Assembly (NCBI RefSeq): GCF_004297105.1
Contig: NZ_SCVE01000012.1
Coordinates: forward strand, 496,001 to 560,000
Direction of reading: 5' to 3'
DNA: 64,000 nucleotides
Source: Herbiconiux sp.
Lineage (GTDB): Bacteria; Actinomycetota; Actinomycetes; Actinomycetales; Microbacteriaceae
Shown here: positions 39,051-47,078 of the stretch, one piece after another
How positions within the stretch are numbered: the stretch's first letter is position 1
Layout: every line of letters begins with the position of its first letter
Translations under genes and position numbers: made by a program
The notes under the pieces: generated by a model
Database searches by the model: none
The model's input: the letters and a program-made list of their open reading frames with translations, nothing else
Told to the model about the DNA's origin: nothing

Positions 39051-40124
39051 ATGGAGTTGTTTCACATCTCAGGGGGCTCCGGCTCCCGTCGCGGCCGGCG
39101 GATCGCAGCCGTCGCCGCTCTCGCCGCCTCGGTCGCACTCGTGGCAACCGGATGCGCGGGCTCGGGCGACGCCACGTCGACCGACAGCGCCGGCGGCGAC
39201 AGCCCGGGTTCGATCGTGTTCCTGCCCAAGCAGCTGAACAACCCGTACACCGACGTGGTGCTCGGCGGCGGCGACACCGCGGCCGGCGAGATCGGGTTCT
39301 CCGCCTCCACCCTCGGCCCGCTCGAGGCCAGCGCCAGCGCACAGGTGCCGTTCATCGAGCAGGCCACTCAGGAGGGCGCGAACGTCATCGTGATCGCCGC
39401 CAACGACCCCGACGCCGTGGGCCCGTCGCTGAAGCAGGCGCGCGAAGCCGGCGCGAAGATCGTCGCGTTCGACTCCGACACCAACCCCGACTTCCGCGAC
39501 GTGTTCGTGAGCCAGGTCGTGGCCAAGGACGTCGGACTCGTGCAGCTCGAGATGATCTCGAAGCAGCTCGGTGCAGAGGGCGGCGACATCGCCATCCTCT
39601 CCGCCACGGCGACCGCCACCAACCAGAACGAGTGGATCAAGTACATCGAGGACGAGCTGGCCTCGAACCCCGATTACGCGAACATCAACCTCGTCACCAC
39701 GGTCTACGGCGACGACGACGCGGACAAGTCGTTCAAAGAGGCCCAGGGCCTGCTGCAGAGCTACCCGAACCTCAAGGGCATCATCTCGCCCACGACCGTC
39801 GGCATCGCGGCGGCGGCCAAGTACCTCTCGACCTCGGACTACAAGGGGAAGGTCGCACTCACCGGTCTCGGCCTCCCGAATGAGATGCGCGAATTCGTCA
39901 AGGACGGCACCGTCACCGAGTTCGCTCTGTGGGACCCGGCGCAGCTCGGCTACGTGGCGGCCTACGCGGGCCAGGCGCTGCTCGACGGCACCATCACCGG
40001 CGCGGAGGGTGACACCTTCACCGCGGGAGACCTCGGCGAGAAGACCGTGGGAGCAGACGGCATCATCGTCGTCGGCCCGCCCACCAAGTTCAACGCCGAC
40101 AACATCGACGACTACGACTTCTAA
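39051..40124 (+). CDS. rhaS: Rhamnose-type sugar-binding lipoprotein
   Basis: 357 residues: signal peptide with lipobox ALVATGC (Cys ~35), an Asp/Ser/Gly-rich linker, then a periplasmic-binding domain of the PBP1 sugar group (IVFLPKQLNNPYTDVVLGGG, then NVIVIAANDPDAVGPSL). It is anchored outside the membrane and delivers sugar to the permeases. Start ATG 39051 after AAGGAAG. A strong hairpin follows the stop. Confidence 0.87.
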   Translation: MELFHISGGSGSRRGRRIAAVAALAASVALVATGCAGSGDATSTDSAGGDSPGSIVFLPKQLNNPYTDVVLGGGDTAAGEIGFSASTLGPLEASASAQVPFIEQATQEGANVIVIAANDPDAVGPSLKQAREAGAKIVAFDSDTNPDFRDVFVSQVVAKDVGLVQLEMISKQLGAEGGDIAILSATATATNQNEWIKYIEDELASNPDYANINLVTTVYGDDDADKSFKEAQGLLQSYPNLKGIISPTTVGIAAAAKYLSTSDYKGKVALTGLGLPNEMREFVKDGTVTEFALWDPAQLGYVAAYAGQALLDGTITGAEGDTFTAGDLGEKTVGADGIIVVGPPTKFNADNIDDYDF

Positions 40125-40139
40125 GCCGTAGCGTCACCC

Positions 40140-40173
40140 CCGGCCGGCGTCGGGCCCACCCTGCGCCGGCCGG
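40140..40173 (+). terminator. Hairpin after the binding-protein gene (partial terminator)
   Basis: CCGGCCGGCG (40140-40149) pairs with CGCCGGCCGG (40164-40173), followed by a pyrimidine-rich CCTTCTTTCTCC. It lies inside the apparent operon and may reduce read-through into the isomerase genes. Confidence 0.65.
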
Positions 40174-40208
40174 CCCCCTCCTTCTTTCTCCGTTCCCCAG
40201 GAAGAGTC

Positions 40209-41657
40209 ATGAGCATCCTCACCCCGTTCACCCGCCGCAAGACCCGCATCGGCCTCGTCGCCGGCGGTCTCGCCGCCTACTGGCCGCAGTTCCCCGAGCT
40301 TCTTCCGCAGCTGCAGGAGTCGTCGGCCTATGTGACCGGCCGGTTCAACGAACTCGACGCCGAGGTCGTCGACGTGGGCTTCGTGTCGGATGCGCAGGAG
40401 GCCGTCGCGGCCGCCGAGAAGCTGCGGGTCGCCGACTGCGACCTCATCGTGATCTTCCTCACCACCTACCTCACCTCGTCGATGGTGCTCCCGATCGCGC
40501 AGAAGTCGCACACGCCCGTGCTGGTGATCGACCTGCAGCCCACCGAGGCCATGGACCACGCGAACTTCGACACCGGCAAGTGGCTCGCCTACTGCGGCCA
40601 GTGCCCCGTGCCCGAGGTCGCCAACGTGTTCGCGCGCGCGGGCATCCCGTTCCGTTCCGTGTCGGGCCACCTGAAGCAGGAGTCGGCCTGGACACGCATC
40701 AACCAGTGGGTGCACGCCGCCGGAGTTCGCGCCCGCCTGCGCACCGCGCGCCACGGCCTGATGGGCCACCTCTACCCCGGCATGCTGGATGTCTCGACCG
40801 ACCTCACCCTCGTGCAGACCCAGTTCGGCTCGCACGTGGAGGTGCTCGAGTTCGACGACCTGCGCGTGCGCGTCGACGAGGTCACCGACGCGCAGGTGCG
40901 CGAGCGTGTTGCTCTCGCCCGCGAGCTCTTCACCATCGACGGCTCCGTCGACCAGGAGGACTTCGACTGGGGTGCCAAGGTCTCCGTCGGTCTCGACCGG
41001 CTGGTCGAGGACTTCGATCTGGACACGGTGGCCTACTACCATCGCGGTCTGCAGGGGGAGCAGCATGAACGGCTCGGCGCCGGCATGATCCTCGGCTCAT
41101 CGATCCTCACCGCCCGCGGCATCCCGATGGCCGGCGAGTACGAGCTGCGCACCTCCATCGCCATGCTCGCCGCGCAGGCCATCGGCTCCGGCGGCTCGTT
41201 CACCGAGATCCAGGCCATCAACTTCGTCGACGACGTCGTCGAGATGGGGCATGACGGCCCGGCGCACCTCGCCGTGTCGGCACGGGACCCGCTGCTCCGT
41301 GGCCTCGGCGTGTACCACGGCAAGCGCGGATGGGGTGTGTCGGTGGAGTTCGACGTGCAACGCGGCCCGGTCACGACGTTCGGTCTCGGGCAGGATCGCG
41401 ACGGCTCGTACGTGTTCATCACCTCCGAGGGCACCGTCGTTCCGGGCCCGCTGCTCGAGATCGGCAACACCACGTCGCGGGTCGACTTCGGCGGGGACCC
41501 GGGTGAATGGGTCGACGAATGGTCGCAGACGGGCATCGGCCACCACTGGGCCCTCTGCGTCGGACACCGCGCCGCCGACATCAAAGCGGCGGCCGCTCTG
41601 CTCGGCATCCGTCACCGGCATGTCGACCTGGCGCAGAAGCGGAGCTGGGACGTCTGA
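40209..41657 (+). CDS. L-arabinose/L-fucose isomerase-like protein
   Basis: 482 residues. The N-terminal half is a Rossmann-like region (IGLVAGGLAAYWPQFPELLP, then CDLIVIFLTTYLTSSMVLP). The C-terminal half has GEYELRTSIAMLAAQAIG, GGSFTEIQAINFVDDVVEMG, HDGPAH and GIGHHWALCVGH, placed like the Glu/His metal ligands of AraA-type isomerases. It is likely a ketol-isomerase, but rhamnose catabolism already has RhaI next door, so its substrate is open. It follows the transporter genes and precedes rhaI. Confidence 0.72.
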   Translation: MSILTPFTRRKTRIGLVAGGLAAYWPQFPELLPQLQESSAYVTGRFNELDAEVVDVGFVSDAQEAVAAAEKLRVADCDLIVIFLTTYLTSSMVLPIAQKSHTPVLVIDLQPTEAMDHANFDTGKWLAYCGQCPVPEVANVFARAGIPFRSVSGHLKQESAWTRINQWVHAAGVRARLRTARHGLMGHLYPGMLDVSTDLTLVQTQFGSHVEVLEFDDLRVRVDEVTDAQVRERVALARELFTIDGSVDQEDFDWGAKVSVGLDRLVEDFDLDTVAYYHRGLQGEQHERLGAGMILGSSILTARGIPMAGEYELRTSIAMLAAQAIGSGGSFTEIQAINFVDDVVEMGHDGPAHLAVSARDPLLRGLGVYHGKRGWGVSVEFDVQRGPVTTFGLGQDRDGSYVFITSEGTVVPGPLLEIGNTTSRVDFGGDPGEWVDEWSQTGIGHHWALCVGHRAADIKAAAALLGIRHRHVDLAQKRSWDV

Positions 41658-41699
41658 GTGTCGATCCCCGCCCCGAGAACACCTATTGTAAGAGACAGG

Positions 41700-41711
41700 T
41701 GAATCGTTTCA
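41700..41711. promoter_or_regulatory. LacI operator site 4 (TGAATCGTTTCA) before rhaI
   Basis: Full match to TGAAWCGWTTCA, with a second half-site (ACGATTCA) right after it. It lies 42 nt before the rhaI start, so rhaI is probably controlled separately by the same LacI protein. Confidence 0.65.
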
Positions 41712-41752
41712 ACAACGATTCACGACCCACCAGATCACGAAAGAGAATTCCC

Positions 41753-42919
41753 ATGGTGCAGTTCAGCGACATCGCATCCGAGCTCGAACGCCAAGCGATC
41801 GAGCTGCCCTCCTGGGCGTTCGGCAACTCCGGCACACGCTTCAAGGTCTTCGGCACGCCCGGCACCCCGCGCACCCCCGAGGAGAAGATCGCGGATGCGG
41901 CTCAGGTGAACACCTACACCGGGCTCGCCCCGAAGGTCGCCATCCACATCCCGTGGGACAAGGTGTCCGACTACGCGGCCCTCCGCGCCCACGCCAACGA
42001 CCTCGGCGTCGATCTCGGCACGGTCAACTCCAACACCTTCCAAGACGACGCCTACAAGTTCGGCTCATTGACATCAGCTGACGCCGCCACTCGACGCAAG
42101 GCCATCGACCACCACCTCGAGTGCATCGAGATCATGCACCTCACCGGTTCGCAGGACCTCAAGATCTGGCTGGCCGACGGCACCAACTACCCCGGACAGG
42201 GCGACATCCGCTCCCGTCAGGACTGGCTCGCCGAGTCACTGCAGGAGATCTACGCCGCCCTCGGCGACGAGCAGCGGATGGTGCTCGAGTACAAGTTCTT
42301 CGAGCCCGCTTTCTACCACACCGACGTTCCCGACTGGGGCACCTCCTACGCCCACGTCGCCGCCCTCGGCCCGAAGGCGTTCACCTGCCTCGACACCGGC
42401 CATCACGCGCCGGGCACCAACATCGAGTTCATCGTGGCGCAGCTGCTGCGGCTCGGCAAGCTCGGTTCGTTCGACTTCAACTCGCGCTTCTACGCCGACG
42501 ACGACCTCATCGTGGGGGCGGCGGATCCGTTCCAGCTGTTCCGCATCATGGTCGAGGTGGTGCGCGGTGGCGGCTACGACGCCGGCTCACCCGTGGCCTT
42601 CATGCTCGACCAGTGCCACAACGTCGAAGACAAGATCACCGGGCAGATGCGCTCCGTCCTCAACGTGCAGGAGATGACGGCCCGCGCCCTGCTCGTCGAC
42701 CGGCCGGCCCTGCTCGCCGCGCAGAACGAGAACGACGTGCTCGGTGCCAACGGCATCCTGATGGACGCCTTCTACACCGACGTGCGGCCCGCTCTCGCCG
42801 AGTGGCGCGAGTCGCGCGGTCTCGCCGGCGACCCGATCGCCGCCTTCAAGGCCTCGGGATACCAGGAGAAGATCGTGGCCGAACGCGTGGGTGGCGCGCA
42901 GGCCAGCTGGGGCGCGTGA
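41753..42919 (+). CDS. rhaI: L-rhamnose isomerase (Pseudomonas-type)
   Basis: 388 residues, a TIM-barrel sugar isomerase. Metal/substrate segments are seen: KIWLADGTNYPGQGD, MVLEYKFFEPAFYHTD, CLDTGHHAPGTNIE and DFNSRFYADDDLIVGAADPF. It converts L-rhamnose to L-rhamnulose. This non-RhaA family is common in actinobacteria. Start ATG 41753 follows an AAAGAGA ribosome site. A 14-bp hairpin ends the unit. The next pathway genes (aldolase and kinase) lie 10 kb away at 53-57 kb. Confidence 0.9.
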   Translation: MVQFSDIASELERQAIELPSWAFGNSGTRFKVFGTPGTPRTPEEKIADAAQVNTYTGLAPKVAIHIPWDKVSDYAALRAHANDLGVDLGTVNSNTFQDDAYKFGSLTSADAATRRKAIDHHLECIEIMHLTGSQDLKIWLADGTNYPGQGDIRSRQDWLAESLQEIYAALGDEQRMVLEYKFFEPAFYHTDVPDWGTSYAHVAALGPKAFTCLDTGHHAPGTNIEFIVAQLLRLGKLGSFDFNSRFYADDDLIVGAADPFQLFRIMVEVVRGGGYDAGSPVAFMLDQCHNVEDKITGQMRSVLNVQEMTARALLVDRPALLAAQNENDVLGANGILMDAFYTDVRPALAEWRESRGLAGDPIAAFKASGYQEKIVAERVGGAQASWGA

Positions 42920-42935
42920 CGCCTCGGCACTGATC

Positions 42936-42978
42936 GTGCGGCCCGGGGCGCTCAGGTGGTGGGAGCCCCGGGCCGCAC
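42936..42978 (+). terminator. Terminator after rhaI
   Basis: A perfect 14-bp stem, 42936-42949 with 42965-42978 (GTGCGGCCCGGGGC arm), with a 15-nt loop and then TTCTC. Position and strength fit the end of the rhamnose uptake operon. Confidence 0.7.
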
Positions 42979-42991
42979 TTCTCGGCCACGG

Positions 42992-43006
42992 CTGACGAAT
43001 CGTCAG
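42992..43006. promoter_or_regulatory. 15-nt palindrome in the promoter of the lipoprotein gene
   Basis: CTGACGA-A-TCGTCAG lies 9 nt upstream of the TAGGGT hexamer (43016-43021), over the -35 position. It looks like a regulator binding site; no regulator can be named. Confidence 0.45.
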
Positions 43007-43027
43007 TTTCTGCGGTAGGGTCGCCTC

Positions 43028-43858
43028 ATGGCTCGAGCGGGTGCGGCACGACGGATGCTGGCGGGCGCCCTCGTGGCGGGTGCCGTCGCGGCGCTGCTGA
43101 GTGGATGTTCTCGGCCCGGCCAATCCGACGGCGACCGCGTCGCGGAGTGGATCGATGGGCAGAACTGGGTGGAGTCGGCGGTGGCCGATGTCTCGACCGA
43201 CCCATGGTCGCCCAGCATCGCGGTCAGCATCCAGCTCGACCCCGATGTGCCCGACGACGCGCTCTTCGATCTCGCGAAGGCGGCCGACAAGAAGGCGCAC
43301 GACGCCGGTTGGTCGAGCGCCTATCTCACGTGGGAACTCGGCGACGGCCGCAGCTTCTCGAACCTCGGCGGAGGAGCGACGCTCGCGGTCTTCCTGGGCA
43401 TCCGTGACGATCCGCGCTTTCTCGTGGCGAGCGCCCGGGGCAGCGGAGACTGCGGTGGCTTCTTCTGCGTGACTCTCGACGACGACGACCCGGCGGTGCT
43501 GCACGCCGCCGTCACCGAGCTCCTCGACCTCGCCGCCGAGGCCGGTGGCGTGCAGGAGAATCTCGAGTTCGACGCGATGAGCGCCGATGGCCGGTTCACC
43601 GTCAGCGCCGAGCCGGATGCCGCGGTCGACGCCCCGGTGGCCCTCTGGCAGCAGATCGCGGCGAGCGTGCCGCTCGAATCGGCGCGGGCCTGGGTGGTGC
43701 AGCCCGTCGGAACCATCCCCCCGTCGCAGATGCTCGATCTCACGGTCGCCGACGAAGCCGCACAGGCCGCGGTGCAGCAGATCGCCGCCACTCAGTCGCT
43801 GGTCGAGGTGACCGCGTCCGTGGCCGGCACCGACTCCACCGCGACGCCGGCCCCCTGA
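43028..43858 (+). CDS. Putative lipoprotein of unknown function
   Basis: 276 residues. Signal peptide with lipobox ALLSGC (Cys ~27). The mature part is rich in Asp/Ala and contains DCGGFFCVTLDDDD with two close cysteines. No family recognised. Leaderless pattern: TAGGGT 43016-43021, then 6 nt, then ATG 43028. Confidence 0.68.
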   Translation: MARAGAARRMLAGALVAGAVAALLSGCSRPGQSDGDRVAEWIDGQNWVESAVADVSTDPWSPSIAVSIQLDPDVPDDALFDLAKAADKKAHDAGWSSAYLTWELGDGRSFSNLGGGATLAVFLGIRDDPRFLVASARGSGDCGGFFCVTLDDDDPAVLHAAVTELLDLAAEAGGVQENLEFDAMSADGRFTVSAEPDAAVDAPVALWQQIAASVPLESARAWVVQPVGTIPPSQMLDLTVADEAAQAAVQQIAATQSLVEVTASVAGTDSTATPAP

Positions 43859-43874
43859 ACGCAGTGAACGTCCC

Positions 43875-44534
43875 TCACCCGCGCGCCTGGGCGGCAGCGA
43901 GCATGCCCTCCAGCTGAGCGCAGATCGAGTCGATCCCCCGCGCGAACGGCTGGTGTGCGTTGTCGCCGGCCCACGCGAAGGGCAGCACGGCCGGCCGGCC
44001 GGTTGTGGCGATCGACACCAGCAGGGCCGGAAACGGGCGCTCGAGGGAATCGCGCACGGTGCCGGCGAAGAATCCGCCGATCAACTCCCACCGCACGTGG
44101 AGGATGTCGCTCCGGCCGAAGAACCCCGAGAGCACGTGCATCCCGAACTCGTCGAAGGCGACAGCGAGGAGCTGGGACGAGACCCGGTTCGAGCCGGTCA
44201 GGTGATTGATCACCCACGCGGTGGTGGGTGCCGCGCGCACGTCGATCATCACCACGGCCCCGGGATACCGCTTCAGAACCGCGCGTACCCGTGCGGCGTT
44301 CGTCTGCTCCGCCGCCGCGACGAGGAGTGCGATCCCCACGCCGACGAGACCGGCGATCACCAACGACGGCACGAGCGAGTCGTTGCCGGCCCCGGTGAGC
44401 CCGCGCCCGACCGCCGCGAACACCACGCAGATGGGCACCGCAATGAGGTATCGCGCACTCCATCACCACGGCCGGCGCACGAGCCCCGAGCTCTCACGCT
44501 CAGCCGGGGTCCCCATGTGGTCATTGTGGCGCAT
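43875..44534 (-). pseudogene. Two-TM membrane protein interrupted by an in-frame TGA
   Basis: From ATG 44534 the frame reads 23 codons (ending SSGLVRRPW), hits TGA at 44465-44463, then continues as WSARYLIAVPICVVFAAVG and on through a second membrane segment (SLVIAGLVGVGIALLVAAAE) to the stop at 43875. Reading TGA as Trp would give RRPWWWSARYL, a natural membrane-edge sequence, so the break looks like a TGG to TGA change. A shorter product from GTG 44438 would start inside TM1. The ~120-residue cytoplasmic part is of unknown function. Confidence 0.6.
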
Positions 44535-44586
44535 CTGCTCGCCGGCCGGTGCTCAGGGGCCGCAGCGTCCGGGCTAGGGTCGAGGA

Positions 44587-45507
44587 GTGACTGACCAGAC
44601 GGCTCCGGATGGGCGCGCGCACGCGGCACGGCGACGGAGCATCGGGGCGGCCACCCAGCTCGGCACCGAGGTGAGCATCAACCTCGGTTCGGCGCTGGCC
44701 GGGCTCGTGATCCCCATCGTGGGAGCCTTCGTGGTGGTGGCGGCGCGCCAGCTCGTGATGGCGGCGGTGTTGCTGCCGTTCTATCGGCCCACCCGGTCGG
44801 GACTCACCTGGCGACGGCTCTGGCCGGCGCTGATGCTCGGCGTCACCCTCGCGGTGATGAACGTCACCTTCTACCAGTCGGTGCACCTGCTCGGGCTCGG
44901 GATCGCGGCGACCATCGAGTTCCTCGGCCCGCTTTCGCTGGCCCTCGCCACGAGCCGACGCCTGCTCGATGTGATCTGTGCGCTCGCGGCAGGTGTGGGC
45001 GTGGTTCTGCTCACGGGTTTCGACGGCACGATCAACACCTGGGGCGTCGTGCTGGCGCTCACCGCGGCCGCGGCGTGGGCCGCCTACATCGTGCTCACGC
45101 GGCGGGTGGCGACACGGCTGCCTGGGCTCGAAGGCCTCACCGTCGCCGGCATCGTGAGCCTCGCCATCCTGCTGCCGCTGGCAATCCTCACGCTCGACGC
45201 GAGCGCGATCGACTGGAACGTGGTGGCGCTGCTCGTCGGTGTCGGGATCCTGTCGTCGGCCCTTCCCTACAGCCTCGACACCTTCATCCTCCGGCGCATC
45301 ACGCCGCGCCTCTACGCGATCATCACCGCGTTCGGGCCGGTGGTGGCGGCCCTGTTCGGCTGGCTCATCCTGAGCGAGCGGTTCACGGCGCTCGAGGTGG
45401 TGGCCATCGCCATCGTGTGCGCCGCGGCCGGCACCGCCATCGCCACTCAGCGCGACCGCCCGACCCCTGCCTCCGACCTCGAGCGCGTCGCCGAGATCAC
45501 TCCCTGA
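44587..45507 (+). CDS. EamA-family (DMT) transporter
   Basis: 306 residues, ten hydrophobic segments in two EamA repeats. The order (GAATQLGTEVSINLGSALAG, FLGPLSLALATSRR, ILSSALPYSLDTFILRRI) resembles RhtA-type amino-acid/metabolite exporters. Substrate unknown. GTG 44587 is preceded by TAGGGT (44575-44580) with a 6-nt gap, so probably leaderless. Divergent from the interrupted membrane-protein gene. Confidence 0.82.
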   Translation: MTDQTAPDGRAHAARRRSIGAATQLGTEVSINLGSALAGLVIPIVGAFVVVAARQLVMAAVLLPFYRPTRSGLTWRRLWPALMLGVTLAVMNVTFYQSVHLLGLGIAATIEFLGPLSLALATSRRLLDVICALAAGVGVVLLTGFDGTINTWGVVLALTAAAAWAAYIVLTRRVATRLPGLEGLTVAGIVSLAILLPLAILTLDASAIDWNVVALLVGVGILSSALPYSLDTFILRRITPRLYAIITAFGPVVAALFGWLILSERFTALEVVAIAIVCAAAGTAIATQRDRPTPASDLERVAEITP

Positions 45508-45563
45508 GCGACATCCTCTCCCGCTTCGCCTCCCGCTGAGGGAGGAGCTTCGAGTCGAAACGA

Positions 45564-45612
45564 CGAAACGGAGGAACCTCAGCCGGATGTGGGCTGAGGT
45601 CCCTCCGTTTCG
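45564..45612. terminator. Long bidirectional terminator hairpin
   Basis: Arms 45564-45584 and 45592-45612 pair over 21 nt with one mismatch (CGAAACGGAGG then ACCTCAGCC) and a 7-nt loop. It lies between the convergent EamA and xylA genes. Confidence 0.75.
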
Positions 45613-45622
45613 GAGGTGGTGA

Positions 45623-46813
45623 CTAGCGGGCGCCCGTGAGGTGCTCGAGGGCCAGCTGCTGCAGGCGCACGAAGCCGAAGCCCTTGCCGTTGTAGTACTG
45701 GCCCGAGTCGAAGGTCTCGTACGACGCGGTGTCGGCGAGGAAGTCGTCGTACGACTCGCCTTCGGAGAGGGTCGGCACCGACAGCTCGCCGACGCGAGCG
45801 GCGACGAGCGCCTCCTGCACCTCGGGGTCGGCGCGGAAGGCCGCAGCGCGCTCCTTCAGGATGAGGTAGGTGCGCATGTTCGCCGTCACCGAGTCCCACA
45901 CGCCGGTCTCGTCTTCGGTACGCGACGGCTTGTAGTCGAAGTGACGGGGGCCGTCGTACGACGGGCCGCCGTTCGGGCCACCGTTCTCGAGCAGGTCGAC
46001 GAGCGCGAAGGCGTTGTGCAGGTCACCGTGGCCGAACACGAGGTCCTGGTCGTACTTGATGCCGCGCTGCCCGTTGAGGTCGATGTGGTAGAGCTTGCCC
46101 TGGTAGAGCGCCTGCGCGATGCCGGCGGCGAAGTTGAGGCCCGCCATCTGCTCGTGGCCCACCTCGGGGTTGATACCCACGAGCTCGGGGCGCTCGAGCG
46201 TCTCGATGAACGCCAGCGCGTGGCCGAGCGTCGGGAGCAGGATGTCGCCACGGGGCTCGTTGGGCTTGGGCTCGATCGCGAACCGGATGTCGTATCCCTT
46301 GTCGGTGACGTAGTCGCCCAGCAGGTTCACGGCCTCGCGGTAGCGCTCGAGGGCGGCCTGGATGTTCTTGGCCGAGTCGTACTCGGCACCCTCGCGGCCG
46401 CCCCACATCACGAACGTCTTCGCGCCGAGTTCGGCGGCGAGATCGATGTTGCGCAGCACCTTGCGGAGTGCGAACCGGCGCACGGCACGGTCGTTCGACG
46501 TGAAGCCGCCGTCTTTGAACACGGGGGCGCTGAAGAGGTTGGTGGTGACCATCGGCACGATGAGGCCGGTGTCGGAGAGCGCGCCCTTGAGGCGGTCGAT
46601 CTGGTTCTGGCGCTCCGCATCGGTGGAGCCGAAGGCGAAGAGGTCGTCATCGTGGAAGGTGAGGCCGTAGGCCCCGAGCTCGGCGAGCTTCTCCACGCCG
46701 TGCACCACGTCGAGGGGTGCACGGGTCGGGCCGCCGAACGGGTCGGCGCCGTTATAGCCGATCGTCCACAAGCCGAATGAGAACTTGTCTTCGCGGGAAG
46801 GGGTGAGGGACAT
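45623..46813 (-). CDS. xylA: Xylose isomerase
   Basis: 396 residues, the actinobacterial class I length. Active-site segments: [11 protein letters not shown] (His), [22 protein letters not shown] (Glu and Lys), [16 protein letters not shown] and [11 protein letters not shown]. It turns D-xylose into D-xylulose. Start ATG 46813, with a good promoter upstream (46860-46888). It diverges from the ChvE-like transporter operon and shares its control region. No xylulokinase gene is in the window. Confidence 0.95.
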   Translation of the reverse strand: MSLTPSREDKFSFGLWTIGYNGADPFGGPTRAPLDVVHGVEKLAELGAYGLTFHDDDLFAFGSTDAERQNQIDRLKGALSDTGLIVPMVTTNLFSAPVFKDGGFTSNDRAVRRFALRKVLRNIDLAAELGAKTFVMWGGREGAEYDSAKNIQAALERYREAVNLLGDYVTDKGYDIRFAIEPKPNEPRGDILLPTLGHALAFIETLERPELVGINPEVGHEQMAGLNFAAGIAQALYQGKLYHIDLNGQRGIKYDQDLVFGHGDLHNAFALVDLLENGGPNGGPSYDGPRHFDYKPSRTEDETGVWDSVTANMRTYLILKERAAAFRADPEVQEALVAARVGELSVPTLSEGESYDDFLADTASYETFDSGQYYNGKGFGFVRLQQLALEHLTGAR

Positions 46814-46859
46814 CGCAGTGCTCCAGTTCAACGTCTTTGTAGGAAAAGTTATTGCCCCC

Positions 46860-46888
46860 AACATATTGGCCTGCTTGTGGGGTGTCAA
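46860..46888 (-). promoter_or_regulatory. xylA promoter
   Basis: On the minus strand, TTGACA (46888-46883), a 17-nt spacer and TATGTT (46865-46860). The -35 is a perfect consensus. The -10 lies in the small palindrome CCAA-CATA-TTGG (46858-46869). It leaves a 5' leader of about 40 nt. Confidence 0.75.
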
Positions 46889-46933
46889 AGTCAGACTCAG
46901 GAGTTCACAGGTCACGAATTGGCAACAAACACC

Positions 46934-46952
46934 AAGGAAATGCCCTTTCCTT
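46934..46952. promoter_or_regulatory. Likely operator of the xylose regulator
   Basis: AAGGAAA-TGCCC-TTTCCTT, flanked more loosely by CAAC and GTTG, abuts the -35 of the rightward transporter promoter. The ROK protein at 51151 is the likely binder (inference). Confidence 0.55.
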
Positions 46953-46980
46953 TGCGTTGGATCGGGCGCTGGTATATGTT
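46952..46980 (+). promoter_or_regulatory. Promoter of the ChvE-like transporter operon
   Basis: TTGCGT (46952-46957), 17-nt spacer, TATGTT (46975-46980). The -10 is identical to that of xylA. It leaves a leader of about 90 nt before ATG 47079. Confidence 0.6.
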
Positions 46981-47078
46981 TCGGGAGTCAACAAAGTTGC
47001 ACCACACCGTTGACCATTACAAGGGAGTAATAGCTCACAGCTAATTCCCCTTCCGAAGATGAAAGGGACTGACATCAC

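Noticed and set aside
46785..47030. Small plus-strand frame across the xyl control region
   Set aside because: It runs through both promoters and the operator repeat and has no coding-like codon bias.
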